Below, piece after piece: positions 1 to 7,960 of a DNA stretch of 64,000 nt. A model generated the notes under the pieces. It was not told the DNA's origin. It saw only the letters and a list, made by a program, of their open reading frames with translations, and did no database searches. The stretch covers positions 28,438 through 92,437 of the forward strand of contig NZ_JAMXFD010000027.1 in the NCBI RefSeq assembly GCF_025370875.1. The letters run 5' to 3'. Within the stretch, counting starts at the first letter, position 1, and each line of letters opens with the position of its first letter. The translations under genes and the position numbers were made by a program. This stretch comes from Laspinema palackyanum D2c (GTDB lineage: Bacteria; Cyanobacteriota; Cyanobacteriia; Cyanobacteriales; Laspinemataceae).

Positions 1-1249
1 GCCTTGCATTGCCCGAACCCGTACTCCCGGAAACGTTGACCTCACCCCCTGGAAAATAGGAGTTCGAGTAAGCCAAGCTGACCTCTAAATTTTCAATGGG
101 AGTGGCAGTGAGCTGGGCAGTTGCGCTATAGGTGCCGTCAAATAACCCATTTTTAGAGGTTGGGGTGCCCGCATTTCCCGCCATATAGGCAGCATACAGT
201 CTAGCCACATTGCCAAATTTGTATTCAAAGCCTGCACCGGCACCACTGGGTTGGCGATAAACAGCAGGGTTGCGACGGCCAAATCGCGAGAGTGCACCGT
301 CCCCACTCCCTTCAAACAGGGGATTGGTGACGGGGAAAATGTGATCGTAGTCCCATCCCGTAGCCCCCAGCCATACTCTCATGTTATCGGTGACGGGGAA
401 CCGATACTCTAGGCGTTCTAGGAGGACCTCGTTATCGCTTTCTCCGTCGAATCCCAACCGAGACATGACGGTGCCCGTGGTGTTATCTAAACGTGCCACG
501 TTGACGGCCTGTAGTCGGGCTCGGAGGCGATCTGAGCCGGTCAAGCTAGAGTCAAAGACCATACGCAGTCGATAACCGAAAGAGAGTTCGGTGTCTTCCC
601 CGCCGTTGGTAGTTTCGCCGCGATCGCCAAAGGCATGAATCGGAGCCATGAGAACTTCACCACCCAATTTGGTGGTGGGGGAGAACTGATTGGCTTCTAA
701 TTCGGCTGTGCGAACTTCTAAGGCATCCACACGACCGCGCAAGGTGGCGAGTTCGGCGGCAAATTCTTCTTGTAATCGGCGGATTGCGTTCAGTTCGTCT
801 GCGGATAAGACGTTGAAACCTTCGTCGAGGCGCTGTTGAATCTGAATTAAACAGGCGTTTAAGCTCGCAGCAAATTCGTAGCGCGTCATGGCGCGGTTAC
901 CGCGATAGGTCCCGTCGCCATAGCCGAGGAGACATTGATGGCGATCGGCGAGGGCGCTGACTGCCTGAAAGGCCCAGTCTGTGGGGCGAACATCGCTGAG
1001 TTCCCGGACCGAGTTGACCTGTTCTAAGGGACCTGTTTCTAGGTCGGCCTGGGAGTAGAGATTGATTTGTTCGAGAATATCCAGAGGTTCTGGAGTTGCT
1101 GTATCTTGAGCGATCGCCTCCACGGACGGTCCCGGATCCGATTGGGCAATTTCCGCCCTAGGCATTGCCGCGATCCCTGTAGGAATCAATGCCTCGATCA
1201 CCAAAAGAGCTGGCGATGCCAGCATGACCTTCATCCAATTATGACGCAT
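1..1249 (-). CDS. Iron-uptake-type porin with SLH domain (3' end outside window)
   Basis: This is an outer-membrane beta-barrel porin of the cyanobacterial SLH-OprB type, many members of which are annotated as iron uptake porins. It is read on the minus strand from ATG at 1249, and the frame is open to base 1, so about 416 N-terminal residues are present and the C-terminal barrel is cut by the window edge. Visible parts are a signal-like N-terminus, one SLH domain at about residues 80-140 (VRELSDVRPTDWAFQA, then GYGDGTYRGNRAMTRYEF), a coiled coil at about 150-187 (LRGRVDALEVRTAELEANQF) and the start of an OprB-like barrel. It is divergent from the fut iron transporter genes, which supports a role in iron passage across the outer membrane. 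Substrate is inferred, not seen. Confidence 0.88.
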   Translation of the reverse strand, partial: MRHNWMKVMLASPALLVIEALIPTGIAAMPRAEIAQSDPGPSVEAIAQDTATPEPLDILEQINLYSQADLETGPLEQVNSVRELSDVRPTDWAFQAVSALADRHQCLLGYGDGTYRGNRAMTRYEFAASLNACLIQIQQRLDEGFNVLSADELNAIRRLQEEFAAELATLRGRVDALEVRTAELEANQFSPTTKLGGEVLMAPIHAFGDRGETTNGGEDTELSFGYRLRMVFDSSLTGSDRLRARLQAVNVARLDNTTGTVMSRLGFDGESDNEVLLERLEYRFPVTDNMRVWLGATGWDYDHIFPVTNPLFEGSGDGALSRFGRRNPAVYRQPSGAGAGFEYKFGNVARLYAAYMAGNAGTPTSKNGLFDGTYSATAQLTATPIENLEVSLAYSNSYFPGGEVNVSGSTGSGNAR

Positions 1250-2550
1250 TCCCTTCTTTCCGTTTTTCTCACACCTAAAAAGCACTTATCCAGCGTTTTT
1301 AATGCCAACTGTCTGGAACGGAGTGTTCATCTCAGGGACTTATTACTAATTTTTATGAATAAGTGCCTGAATTGAAATCACTCCATTGCTGAAATCGGTT
1401 CTTCAGCCTGTCTCACCTGTTGACCCTCACCGATGAGAGGATTAAGCCGGTTCACTACGGTGTGGTTTGCCAAAAAGCGCGGTTGTTGTCATCCTGAAGG
1501 TTTCACGATGCCAGGGGGTCTGTGATCATCCGTAACAGTCTTGACTTAAAATCGCTGAAAATGCATATCAACTTAAGAAATACTTGATTTTTTTGTCCCT
1601 GTCAAGTAAACCGGAATACATCGACCCGGGAAAAATATTGGGGAGTTGAAGCGGCTAGATTCCAGTCGGCGCAAGGATTAGAGGATTTTCTTCCTTCGGT
1701 TTTATTGGATTGCTGATCATTACTATTGATTTTATTGATGGGTGTGGGATGAGATCTCCCTCTCGGGAGAGGGTCTCCGGAGAATCTGGTCTAAATTCGG
1801 TGCGATCGGCCCTCATTCTCAATAATAATGGATCCTTAGTCCGGGGTCCTTTTCCAGAATCGGTTCCGTTCCCTGACTCCTAATCTGGCTCATTTCCAAA
1901 ATGCTCCAAAACGGTTTAACCTTTAATTTTTGCTATAAATTAAGGTAATTTTTCGAGTGTAATGCCACCTTATTTTTGAACTAAAAAGATTAAATTTCCG
2001 GTAGGGTCAAACCTAGGATGCCGATTAGCTGTAAAATCTTAAGTGGCAGTATCGGATTATACCTACCCTCTCCTAATTCATTACTAATAAGTAGCCATTA
2101 ATTAGGATATCCCCCCTGAACCGAGGATTGAGGCGAGTGAGTCCCGGAACAATCCGGGGTTCAGGCCAGCCCCCGATGAGTTGTAAAGTTTTTTAAGAAC
2201 CTGTAACAAATTTACCTGAAATGGCGGAAATTTTCTGATTTTTCCCAGGAAAATGGCCTATTAGGCCTAAATCTAAATTGGGTTTACAGTAGGTAAGGGT
2301 TCAGAAAGGGGTAATAGGGGTGACAACGGTTATGGGTTTTGGCTTTAAGGCAGTTTGGCCTAGGGGTGGGTCCGCCCAAAATTAAAAATGAGAATTTATT
2401 TCATTAAGCTTGACGGAAGTCGTCGAATACCGTAAATTCAGATCTTAAGATTAAAAACACAGCTTCCGCTGGATTGCATTTCTATATTAATTGAGAGTGT
2501 TTCTTGATTGAGGGGAAACAATCCTGGAGGTACTTTGGGAGGTGCAAGGA
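1250..2550. other. Intergenic region between divergent porin and fut operon
   Basis: About 1.3 kb without a convincing gene. It should hold the divergent promoters for the porin and for futA. A short open frame at 1067-1375 lies mostly inside the porin gene and is a shadow. A small hairpin-prone stretch (ccctctc/gagaggg) lies near 1759-1775. The only regulatory candidate I could pick out is the Fur-box-like site at 2389-2403. Confidence 0.6.
2389..2403. promoter_or_regulatory. Candidate Fur box upstream of futA
   Basis: The 15-mer tgagaatttatttca matches the 7-1-7 Fur consensus TGATAATnATTATCA at 10 of 14 defined positions and keeps the outer TGA...TCA. It lies about 150 bases upstream of the first iron-binding-protein gene, where Fur control is expected. 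The match is imperfect and the region is AT-rich, so this is only a candidate. Confidence 0.35.
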
Positions 2551-3612
2551 GTGAAACGCAGAAAAATATTAAGCTTATTAGGGTTAGCCTTGGCAAGTGG
2601 GGGACTGGCAATTGCCTGTTCTAATGGAACGACACCCACGGCAACAACCCCAGCGGAACCGGCAGCAACAACAGCCACGACTCCCGCCACGGGAGAACAA
2701 TTGGTTGTTTATTCCGGTCGCAACGAGAACCTAGTGGGTTCCTTGATGGAACAATTCAAGAGTGAAACCGGCATTGATATCCAAGTCCGCTACGGAGACA
2801 CCGCAGAACTCGCCGCAGCCATTCTCGAAGAAGGCCAAAATACACCAGCAGACGTCTTTTTTGCCCAGGATGCCGGTGCTCTGGGTGCGCTGCAAAAAGC
2901 CGATCGCACCGCCAAACTGCCCGAAGATATTCTGAATAAAGTTGAGTCTCGGTATCGATCGCCCGAAGGTGAGTGGGTAGGGATTACAGGTCGGGTTCGC
3001 ACTGTAGACTACAATACGAACCTAGTCTCACCGGAGGAAGTACCCCAGTCCATCATGGAATTGGCCGATCCGAAGTGGGAAGGAAAAATTGGCTGGGCAC
3101 CGAGCAATGGGTCATTCCAAGCCTTTGTTACGGCCTTGCGACTCTCTCTTGGAGAGGAACAAACCAAACAATGGTTAGAAGGAGTGCAAGCCAACAATCC
3201 GAAAGTATATCCCAAGAATACGGCGATCGTGGAAGCACTTTCTCGGGGGGAAATTGCCGTCGGACTGGTCAATCACTACTATTTAGAAAAATTCAAAGCG
3301 GAAAATCCAGAGGCACCCGTTGCTCACAGTTTCCCTAACGATGTGGGATCATTGGTGAATGTAGCGGGTGTGAGTATTTTGGAGAATACAGACAAGCTGG
3401 CTGCATCGCAACAGTTTGTTAACTTTATGTTAAGTCCCAAAGCTCAGGAATACTTTACTCAAGAGACTTACGAGTATCCCTTGGTAACAGGTGTAGTGGC
3501 AACTAAAACTCTAACCCCCTTATCGGATATAAAGTATCCCGAAATTGATTTGAGTAACCTCAATGATTTAGAGGGAACGCTCAAGCTACTCCAGGAAACT
3601 GGCATTTTATAA
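2551..3612 (+). CDS. futA: Ferric iron ABC transporter substrate-binding lipoprotein (FutA-like)
   Basis: Periplasmic binding protein of the FutABC ferric iron importer. The N-terminus MKRRK plus a hydrophobic stretch ends in LAIAC, a lipobox, so the mature protein is probably lipid-anchored at Cys23. Typical family segments follow: YSGRNENL, RYGDTAELAAAILEEG, FFAQDAGALGAL, WAPSNGSFQAF and the tyrosine-rich NHYYLEKF that forms part of the iron site. I chose GTG at 2551 because ggaggt at 2538-2543 sits 7 bases upstream and the signal peptide then begins MKRRK. An in-frame GTG at 2542, with its own ggaggt at 2526-2531, is the alternative. Length is 353 aa, normal for the family. A paralogue follows, then the permease and ATPase genes. 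Confidence 0.92.
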   Translation: MKRRKILSLLGLALASGGLAIACSNGTTPTATTPAEPAATTATTPATGEQLVVYSGRNENLVGSLMEQFKSETGIDIQVRYGDTAELAAAILEEGQNTPADVFFAQDAGALGALQKADRTAKLPEDILNKVESRYRSPEGEWVGITGRVRTVDYNTNLVSPEEVPQSIMELADPKWEGKIGWAPSNGSFQAFVTALRLSLGEEQTKQWLEGVQANNPKVYPKNTAIVEALSRGEIAVGLVNHYYLEKFKAENPEAPVAHSFPNDVGSLVNVAGVSILENTDKLAASQQFVNFMLSPKAQEYFTQETYEYPLVTGVVATKTLTPLSDIKYPEIDLSNLNDLEGTLKLLQETGIL

Positions 3613-3653
3613 AGGTAGCTGGAAAAACGGGCAGAGAAATTAAGGGTGATCGC

Positions 3654-3688
3654 AACAGTTGATGCTGGAGGGTATAGTATCAACTGTT
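3654..3688 (+). other. Hairpin between the two iron-binding-protein genes
   Basis: Perfect 10-bp inverted repeat, aacagttgat at 3654-3663 and atcaactgtt at 3679-3688, with a 15-base loop. It is not followed by a T-run, so it does not look like a simple terminator. It could stabilise or define the 3' end of a futA-only mRNA. Confidence 0.5.
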
Positions 3689-3737
3689 ACAACGACTCGC
3701 GAGCAACATCAACCGAAACATTAAGAGATTACAAACC

Positions 3738-4742
3738 ATGAACTATCGGAAGAAACTGGCGATCGCGGCGATCGCCATCCTGTTAAGCCTGGGCGGAATT
3801 CGTGTGGTTACGGCCCAAGGAAAAACCCTGATTATCTATTCCGGGCGCAATGAAAACTTAATTGCACCCGTTATTGATAAAGCCCGTCAAGAACTCGGAC
3901 TTGATATAGAAGTTAGATATGGCGATACCGCAGAATTGGCGATCGCCCTACTGGAAGAAGGCCGAAATAGCCGTGCCGACTTGTTTTTCGCCCAAGATGC
4001 CGGAGCATTAGGGGCAATGGCCCAAGCTCGCCGCACCATGCCAATTCCCCAACCCTTGCTCAACCAAGTAGACGCTCGCTTTCGGTCTCGCAACGGCCAA
4101 TGGATGGGAATCAGCGGTCGTGCGCGCGTCCTGGATTACAATACCCGACTGGTGCAGCGCAACCAACTCCCCAAGAATGTCTGGGAATTGACCGACCCCA
4201 AATGGCGGGGTAAAATCGGCTGGGCACCCACGAACGGATCATTTCAGTCCTTTATCACCGCCATGCGTTCCACTGCCGGAGATGACCGCACCTTAGAATG
4301 GCTGCGCGCCATGAAAGACAATGGAACCGTGGTGTATCCGAACAATAGCACCATTCTCGAAGCGTTAGGTCGAGGAGAAGTTCACCTCGGGTTAACGAAT
4401 AATTACTATCTCTCGCGGTTTACCAGTGAAAATCCGAATTTTCCTGTTGCCCATCATTATATGGCTGGAGATATCGGGTCCATGATTAATGTGGCCGGGG
4501 TTGCCATTATGGATACTACGGACCAAAAAGGGGATGCGGAAAAATTCATTGAGTATCTACTCAAACCCGAATCCCAAGAGTATTTTGCTCAACAAACAAG
4601 CGAGTATCCCTTAATCTCTGGGGTAGAACCCCCAGCGAAACAAATTCCCATCTCTCAAATCAATCCGCCCAATATTGACTTGAGCAACTTAGCTGATTTA
4701 GCGGGAACAATGTCTTTACTAGAGCAAGCGGGAGTTTTATAA
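3738..4742 (+). CDS. futA: Second ferric iron ABC transporter substrate-binding protein (FutA-like)
   Basis: A paralogue of the preceding gene with the same landmarks in the same order: YSGRNENLIAPV, RYGDTAELAIALLEEG, FFAQDAGALGAM, WAPTNGSFQSF and TNNYYLSRF. It differs at the N-terminus. Residues 1-26 form a classical signal peptide ending in a TA-Q type cleavage site with no lipobox cysteine, so this copy should be a soluble periplasmic protein whereas the upstream copy is predicted to be lipid-anchored. Length is 334 aa. The two copies may provide pools of different location or affinity for one permease, as with the FutA1/FutA2 pair in Synechocystis; which copy matches which is not decided here. 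Confidence 0.9.
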   Translation: MNYRKKLAIAAIAILLSLGGIRVVTAQGKTLIIYSGRNENLIAPVIDKARQELGLDIEVRYGDTAELAIALLEEGRNSRADLFFAQDAGALGAMAQARRTMPIPQPLLNQVDARFRSRNGQWMGISGRARVLDYNTRLVQRNQLPKNVWELTDPKWRGKIGWAPTNGSFQSFITAMRSTAGDDRTLEWLRAMKDNGTVVYPNNSTILEALGRGEVHLGLTNNYYLSRFTSENPNFPVAHHYMAGDIGSMINVAGVAIMDTTDQKGDAEKFIEYLLKPESQEYFAQQTSEYPLISGVEPPAKQIPISQINPPNIDLSNLADLAGTMSLLEQAGVL

Positions 4743-4817
4743 AAAAGTTGAGCGACTTGAGTCAAGATAGAAAATAGGTCATAAGCAATCTAGGGTGGGA
4801 AAGGTGTCGAGTTAAGG

Positions 4818-6470
4818 ATGAAATCAACAAAACAGGGAAAGGCGATCGCCCAGATTGGCAAGCGGTTAGAGCAGTGGGTTCGGGCTTCTAAACCCTTGGG
4901 ACAAGGGTCTGGCCCTCCGGGGTTTTTGGTGGCAGCCGGAAGTATTACCGCTGTAGCGATCGCCCTGCCTTTAATCTATCTGCTCATCCGGGCGGCAGGT
5001 GCGGGATTTGAGGAAGTCTGGACCTTACTTTCCCGTCCACGCACCCTAGAAGTCTTAGTTCACAGTGCCGGGTTAGCGGCAGTGGTGACCCTAGTTTCCG
5101 CCTTGATTTGCTTACCCCTAGCCTTTTTGACCGAACGGACTGATTTGCCCGGACGACGGTTTTGGGCCGTCGCCACCACCCTGCCGTTAGCGGTTCCTAG
5201 CTATGTGGGAAGTTTTGCCTTAATTGCCGCCTTTGGACCCCGAGGCAGTTGGCTACAACTGTTGCTCGAACCGTTGGGAGTGGACAGCTTGCCTTCCATC
5301 TATGGCTGGTTCGGGGCAATTCTGGCCCTAACCCTGTTTACCTATCCCTATCTGCTGATTGCCCTGCGATCGGGCTTGCAAGGCATTGATCCGGCGATCG
5401 AAGAAGCTTCGCGCACCCTGGGAAACAATGCCTGGTCTACCTTCTGGCAAGTCACCCTCCCCCAGCTACGCCCCTCCTTAGTAGCCGGGGGCTTATTAGT
5501 TGCCCTCTATTCCTTGCGCGACTTTGGGACACCCAGCTTGATGCGGTTTGACTCCTTTACTCGGGTGATTTTCATTCAGTACCGGAGTAGCTTTAACCGC
5601 AACTCAGCAGCAGTGTTGTCCTTAGTTTTAGTCGCCCTGTTGTTGGTGATTTTGGCGATGGAATATCGAGTGAGAACTGGTGCAGCTTACTACAGCACCA
5701 GTTCTAGTGGGAGTCGCACCCCCACGCGCATCCCGTTGGGGGGGTGGAAATGGCCGGCGATCGCCTTTTGTACCATCATCACCACCTTGGGATTAGTCCT
5801 CCCCCTTGCCGTCACCCTCTTCTGGTTATGGCGCGGACTTAATGCCGGAAAAATCCCCCCAGATGTCCTCACCACCAGCTTTAATTCCATCCTCGCCTCG
5901 GGTCTTTCCGCGATCATTGCCACCCTGTTCGCCCTCCCCGTCGCCATCCTTTCCGTGCGCTTTCCCGGACGAATTACCACCGTCATTGAGCGCTTAACTT
6001 ACATTGGCTTTGGTCTGCCCGGAATCGTAGTCGCCCTGTCTTTAGTCTTTATTGGTGCTAACTATCTCCCGGCTTTATATCAAACCCTGCCCATGTTAGT
6101 GTTTGCCTATTTAGTGTTATTTTTACCCCAATCGGTTGGTACCATTCGCAGTTCCCTCCTGCAAGTCAATCCCCAATTAGAAGAATCCGCTCGTACCTTG
6201 GGCCGCACCCCCTGGCAAACCCTGGGGGAAATTACTTTACCTTTAGTCAGTCCTGGAGTATTAGGCGGTGCAGTTCTGGTGTTTCTGACAGCGATTAAAG
6301 AACTGCCAGCTACGATGTTACTCGCACCGATTGGATTTAAAACTTTAGCCACCCAGATTTGGCAAGCCACAGAGGATGTGCAGTTTACCGATGCAGCCGC
6401 AGCTTCCCTGACCCTGTTGTTAGTTTCTGCCGGTTCTACGTTAGTTTTATTAGGGCGGAAATCCCGTTGA
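4818..6470 (+). CDS. futB: Iron ABC transporter permease FutB
   Basis: Inner-membrane permease of the ferric iron importer, 550 aa, built as two fused halves (about residues 35-290 and 320-545), each with several hydrophobic helices and an ATPase-contacting EAA-type loop. The loops are visible as EEASRTLGNNAWSTFWQVTLPQLRP and its partner EESARTLGRTPWQTLGEITLPLVSP, both ending in the expected L-P. This fused arrangement is typical of FutB/FbpB-type permeases. It starts 75 bases after the second binding protein and precedes the ATPase gene, so it belongs to the same transport operon. Confidence 0.93.
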   Translation: MKSTKQGKAIAQIGKRLEQWVRASKPLGQGSGPPGFLVAAGSITAVAIALPLIYLLIRAAGAGFEEVWTLLSRPRTLEVLVHSAGLAAVVTLVSALICLPLAFLTERTDLPGRRFWAVATTLPLAVPSYVGSFALIAAFGPRGSWLQLLLEPLGVDSLPSIYGWFGAILALTLFTYPYLLIALRSGLQGIDPAIEEASRTLGNNAWSTFWQVTLPQLRPSLVAGGLLVALYSLRDFGTPSLMRFDSFTRVIFIQYRSSFNRNSAAVLSLVLVALLLVILAMEYRVRTGAAYYSTSSSGSRTPTRIPLGGWKWPAIAFCTIITTLGLVLPLAVTLFWLWRGLNAGKIPPDVLTTSFNSILASGLSAIIATLFALPVAILSVRFPGRITTVIERLTYIGFGLPGIVVALSLVFIGANYLPALYQTLPMLVFAYLVLFLPQSVGTIRSSLLQVNPQLEESARTLGRTPWQTLGEITLPLVSPGVLGGAVLVFLTAIKELPATMLLAPIGFKTLATQIWQATEDVQFTDAAAASLTLLLVSAGSTLVLLGRKSR

Positions 6471-6591
6471 AACATTAATTTGAAGCCATGAGAAATTAAA
6501 AGAAAACTTTTACCCACTTTATGGAACAAAAATTTTATCAACAATTAAGAAATTAAATTCATTGTATCAACCCCAAGAGAAATCAACTCCC

Positions 6592-7683
6592 ATGTCAACG
6601 CTCATGAATGAACCGGAAATTTTAAGATTAGAAGCCGTTACCAAAACATTCGATGCCACGGGAACACCCGCTGTTAATCGAGTCTCGGTAAATTTGCAGA
6701 AAGGGGAAATTCTCACCCTGCTGGGTCCTTCGGGTTGTGGGAAAACGACCCTCTTGCGGTTATTAGCGGGATTTGAAAAACCCGATGCGGGGGAAATTGA
6801 AATTGCCGGAAGACAGGTTGCTGGGGGTGGAGTCTGGATTCCGCCAGAACATCGGCAATTAGGGATGGTGTTTCAAGAATATGCGTTGTTTCCTCATTTG
6901 ACAGTGGCGGAAAATGTAGCATTTGGGTTAAAAAGACAACAGAAACAACGGATCGCGCATCAGGTGACAGAGGCGATCGCCTTGGTGGGATTGGAAGGAT
7001 TGGAAAAACGCTATCCCCATCAACTGTCGGGGGGTCAACGACAGCGAGTGGCATTAGCGCGGGCGATCGCACCAGCACCGGCGATCGTTTTACTGGATGA
7101 ACCGTTAAGCAATTTAGATGTCCAGGTGCGGTTGTATTTAAGGGAAGAAATCCGCAAGATTCTCAAGAGTACGAATACCACGGCGATTTTTGTCACCCAT
7201 GATCAGGAGGAGGCACTGGCGATTAGCGATCGCATTGCGGTGATGAAAAAAGGACGCATCGAACAATTTGGGACCCCGGAAGAGATTTATGAGGAACCTG
7301 CCTCGCGGTTTGTAGCGGGATTTGTCACCCAGGCAAATTTTCTGCCTGCGCGCCGGATCGGCAAACTCTGGGAAACGGAGTGCGGATCTTTTGCAGTAGA
7401 AGTGCCTGAAGCGGTGATACCAGAACCGAGCGATAATTCTAATGAAGGGGAGTTAATGATCCGAGAGGAAGATTTAATCCTGAAACCCGATGAGACGGGA
7501 CAGGTGATAATTCGCGATCGGCAGTTTTTAGGACGAGAGCACCGATATTGTTTGATCACCCCCTCAGGACGAGAATTTCATGCGCGCAGTAGTGGGGGGT
7601 CTCTGTTGGCAGTCGGGACCCGAGTGCAAGTAGCAGCGATCGAGGAACGGTTGCGAGTTTTTGCCCTCAAGGGAGTGGGGTGA
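6592..7683 (+). CDS. futC: Iron ABC transporter ATP-binding protein FutC
   Basis: Cytoplasmic ATPase of the ferric iron importer. Walker A (GPSGCGKTT) is at about residues 45-53, the ABC signature LSGGQ at 145-149, Walker B with LLDEP near 167-171, and the switch histidine in FVTHDQEE. A C-terminal segment of about 110 residues after residue 250 fits a TOBE-like regulatory domain. I chose ATG at 6592 (363 aa) over the in-frame TTG at 6562 because MSTLMNEPEILRLE is the natural start of the nucleotide-binding fold and aagaga lies 11 bases upstream. It is the last gene of the fut operon; no clear terminator follows. Confidence 0.92.
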   Translation: MSTLMNEPEILRLEAVTKTFDATGTPAVNRVSVNLQKGEILTLLGPSGCGKTTLLRLLAGFEKPDAGEIEIAGRQVAGGGVWIPPEHRQLGMVFQEYALFPHLTVAENVAFGLKRQQKQRIAHQVTEAIALVGLEGLEKRYPHQLSGGQRQRVALARAIAPAPAIVLLDEPLSNLDVQVRLYLREEIRKILKSTNTTAIFVTHDQEEALAISDRIAVMKKGRIEQFGTPEEIYEEPASRFVAGFVTQANFLPARRIGKLWETECGSFAVEVPEAVIPEPSDNSNEGELMIREEDLILKPDETGQVIIRDRQFLGREHRYCLITPSGREFHARSSGGSLLAVGTRVQVAAIEERLRVFALKGVG

Positions 7684-7960
7684 GGATTGGGAGAGAGAGG
7701 GGAGATGGGGAAGTTTGTAGTAACGACTTCAGTCGTTCCTCGTGACGACAGCGATCGCGACTCATACCAAATCCGGTTGTTAAAAGTATTAAAAATCGTA
7801 GGCCCTTCGACTCCCTTCGACCCTTCGGCAGGCTCAGAGCTCAGGACAGGCTTCGACGGGGCTCAGAGCTCAGAGCTCAGGAGGCAATGCCCACCTCCAT
7901 TCGGTGGGCATTGCCTACAATTTGCTAATCCCCCTTAAAAACGCATTAAACCCCCCATTT
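7684..7960. repeat. Repeat-rich junction between fut operon and accessory cassette
   Basis: No gene. It contains one copy of a dispersed palindrome (aacgacttcagtcgtt core, 7713-7738), a run of short cttcgac/gctcagagctcagg repeats at about 7805-7880, and a perfect 14-bp inverted repeat with a 7-base loop at 7882-7916 (arms aggcaatgcccacc and ggtgggcattgcct). The last hairpin lies 44 bases before the methylase start, so an in-frame GTG at 7904 inside it is an unlikely start codon. Confidence 0.75.

Noticed and set aside
7684..7938. Open frame through the repeat block after futC
   Set aside because: It translates the palindromic repeats and has no protein character.
7904..7960. GTG at 7904 as the methylase start
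   Set aside because: It lies inside a perfect inverted repeat, has no ribosome-binding site, and the added residues do not match the family start; ATG 7961 fits DUF1156 proteins.
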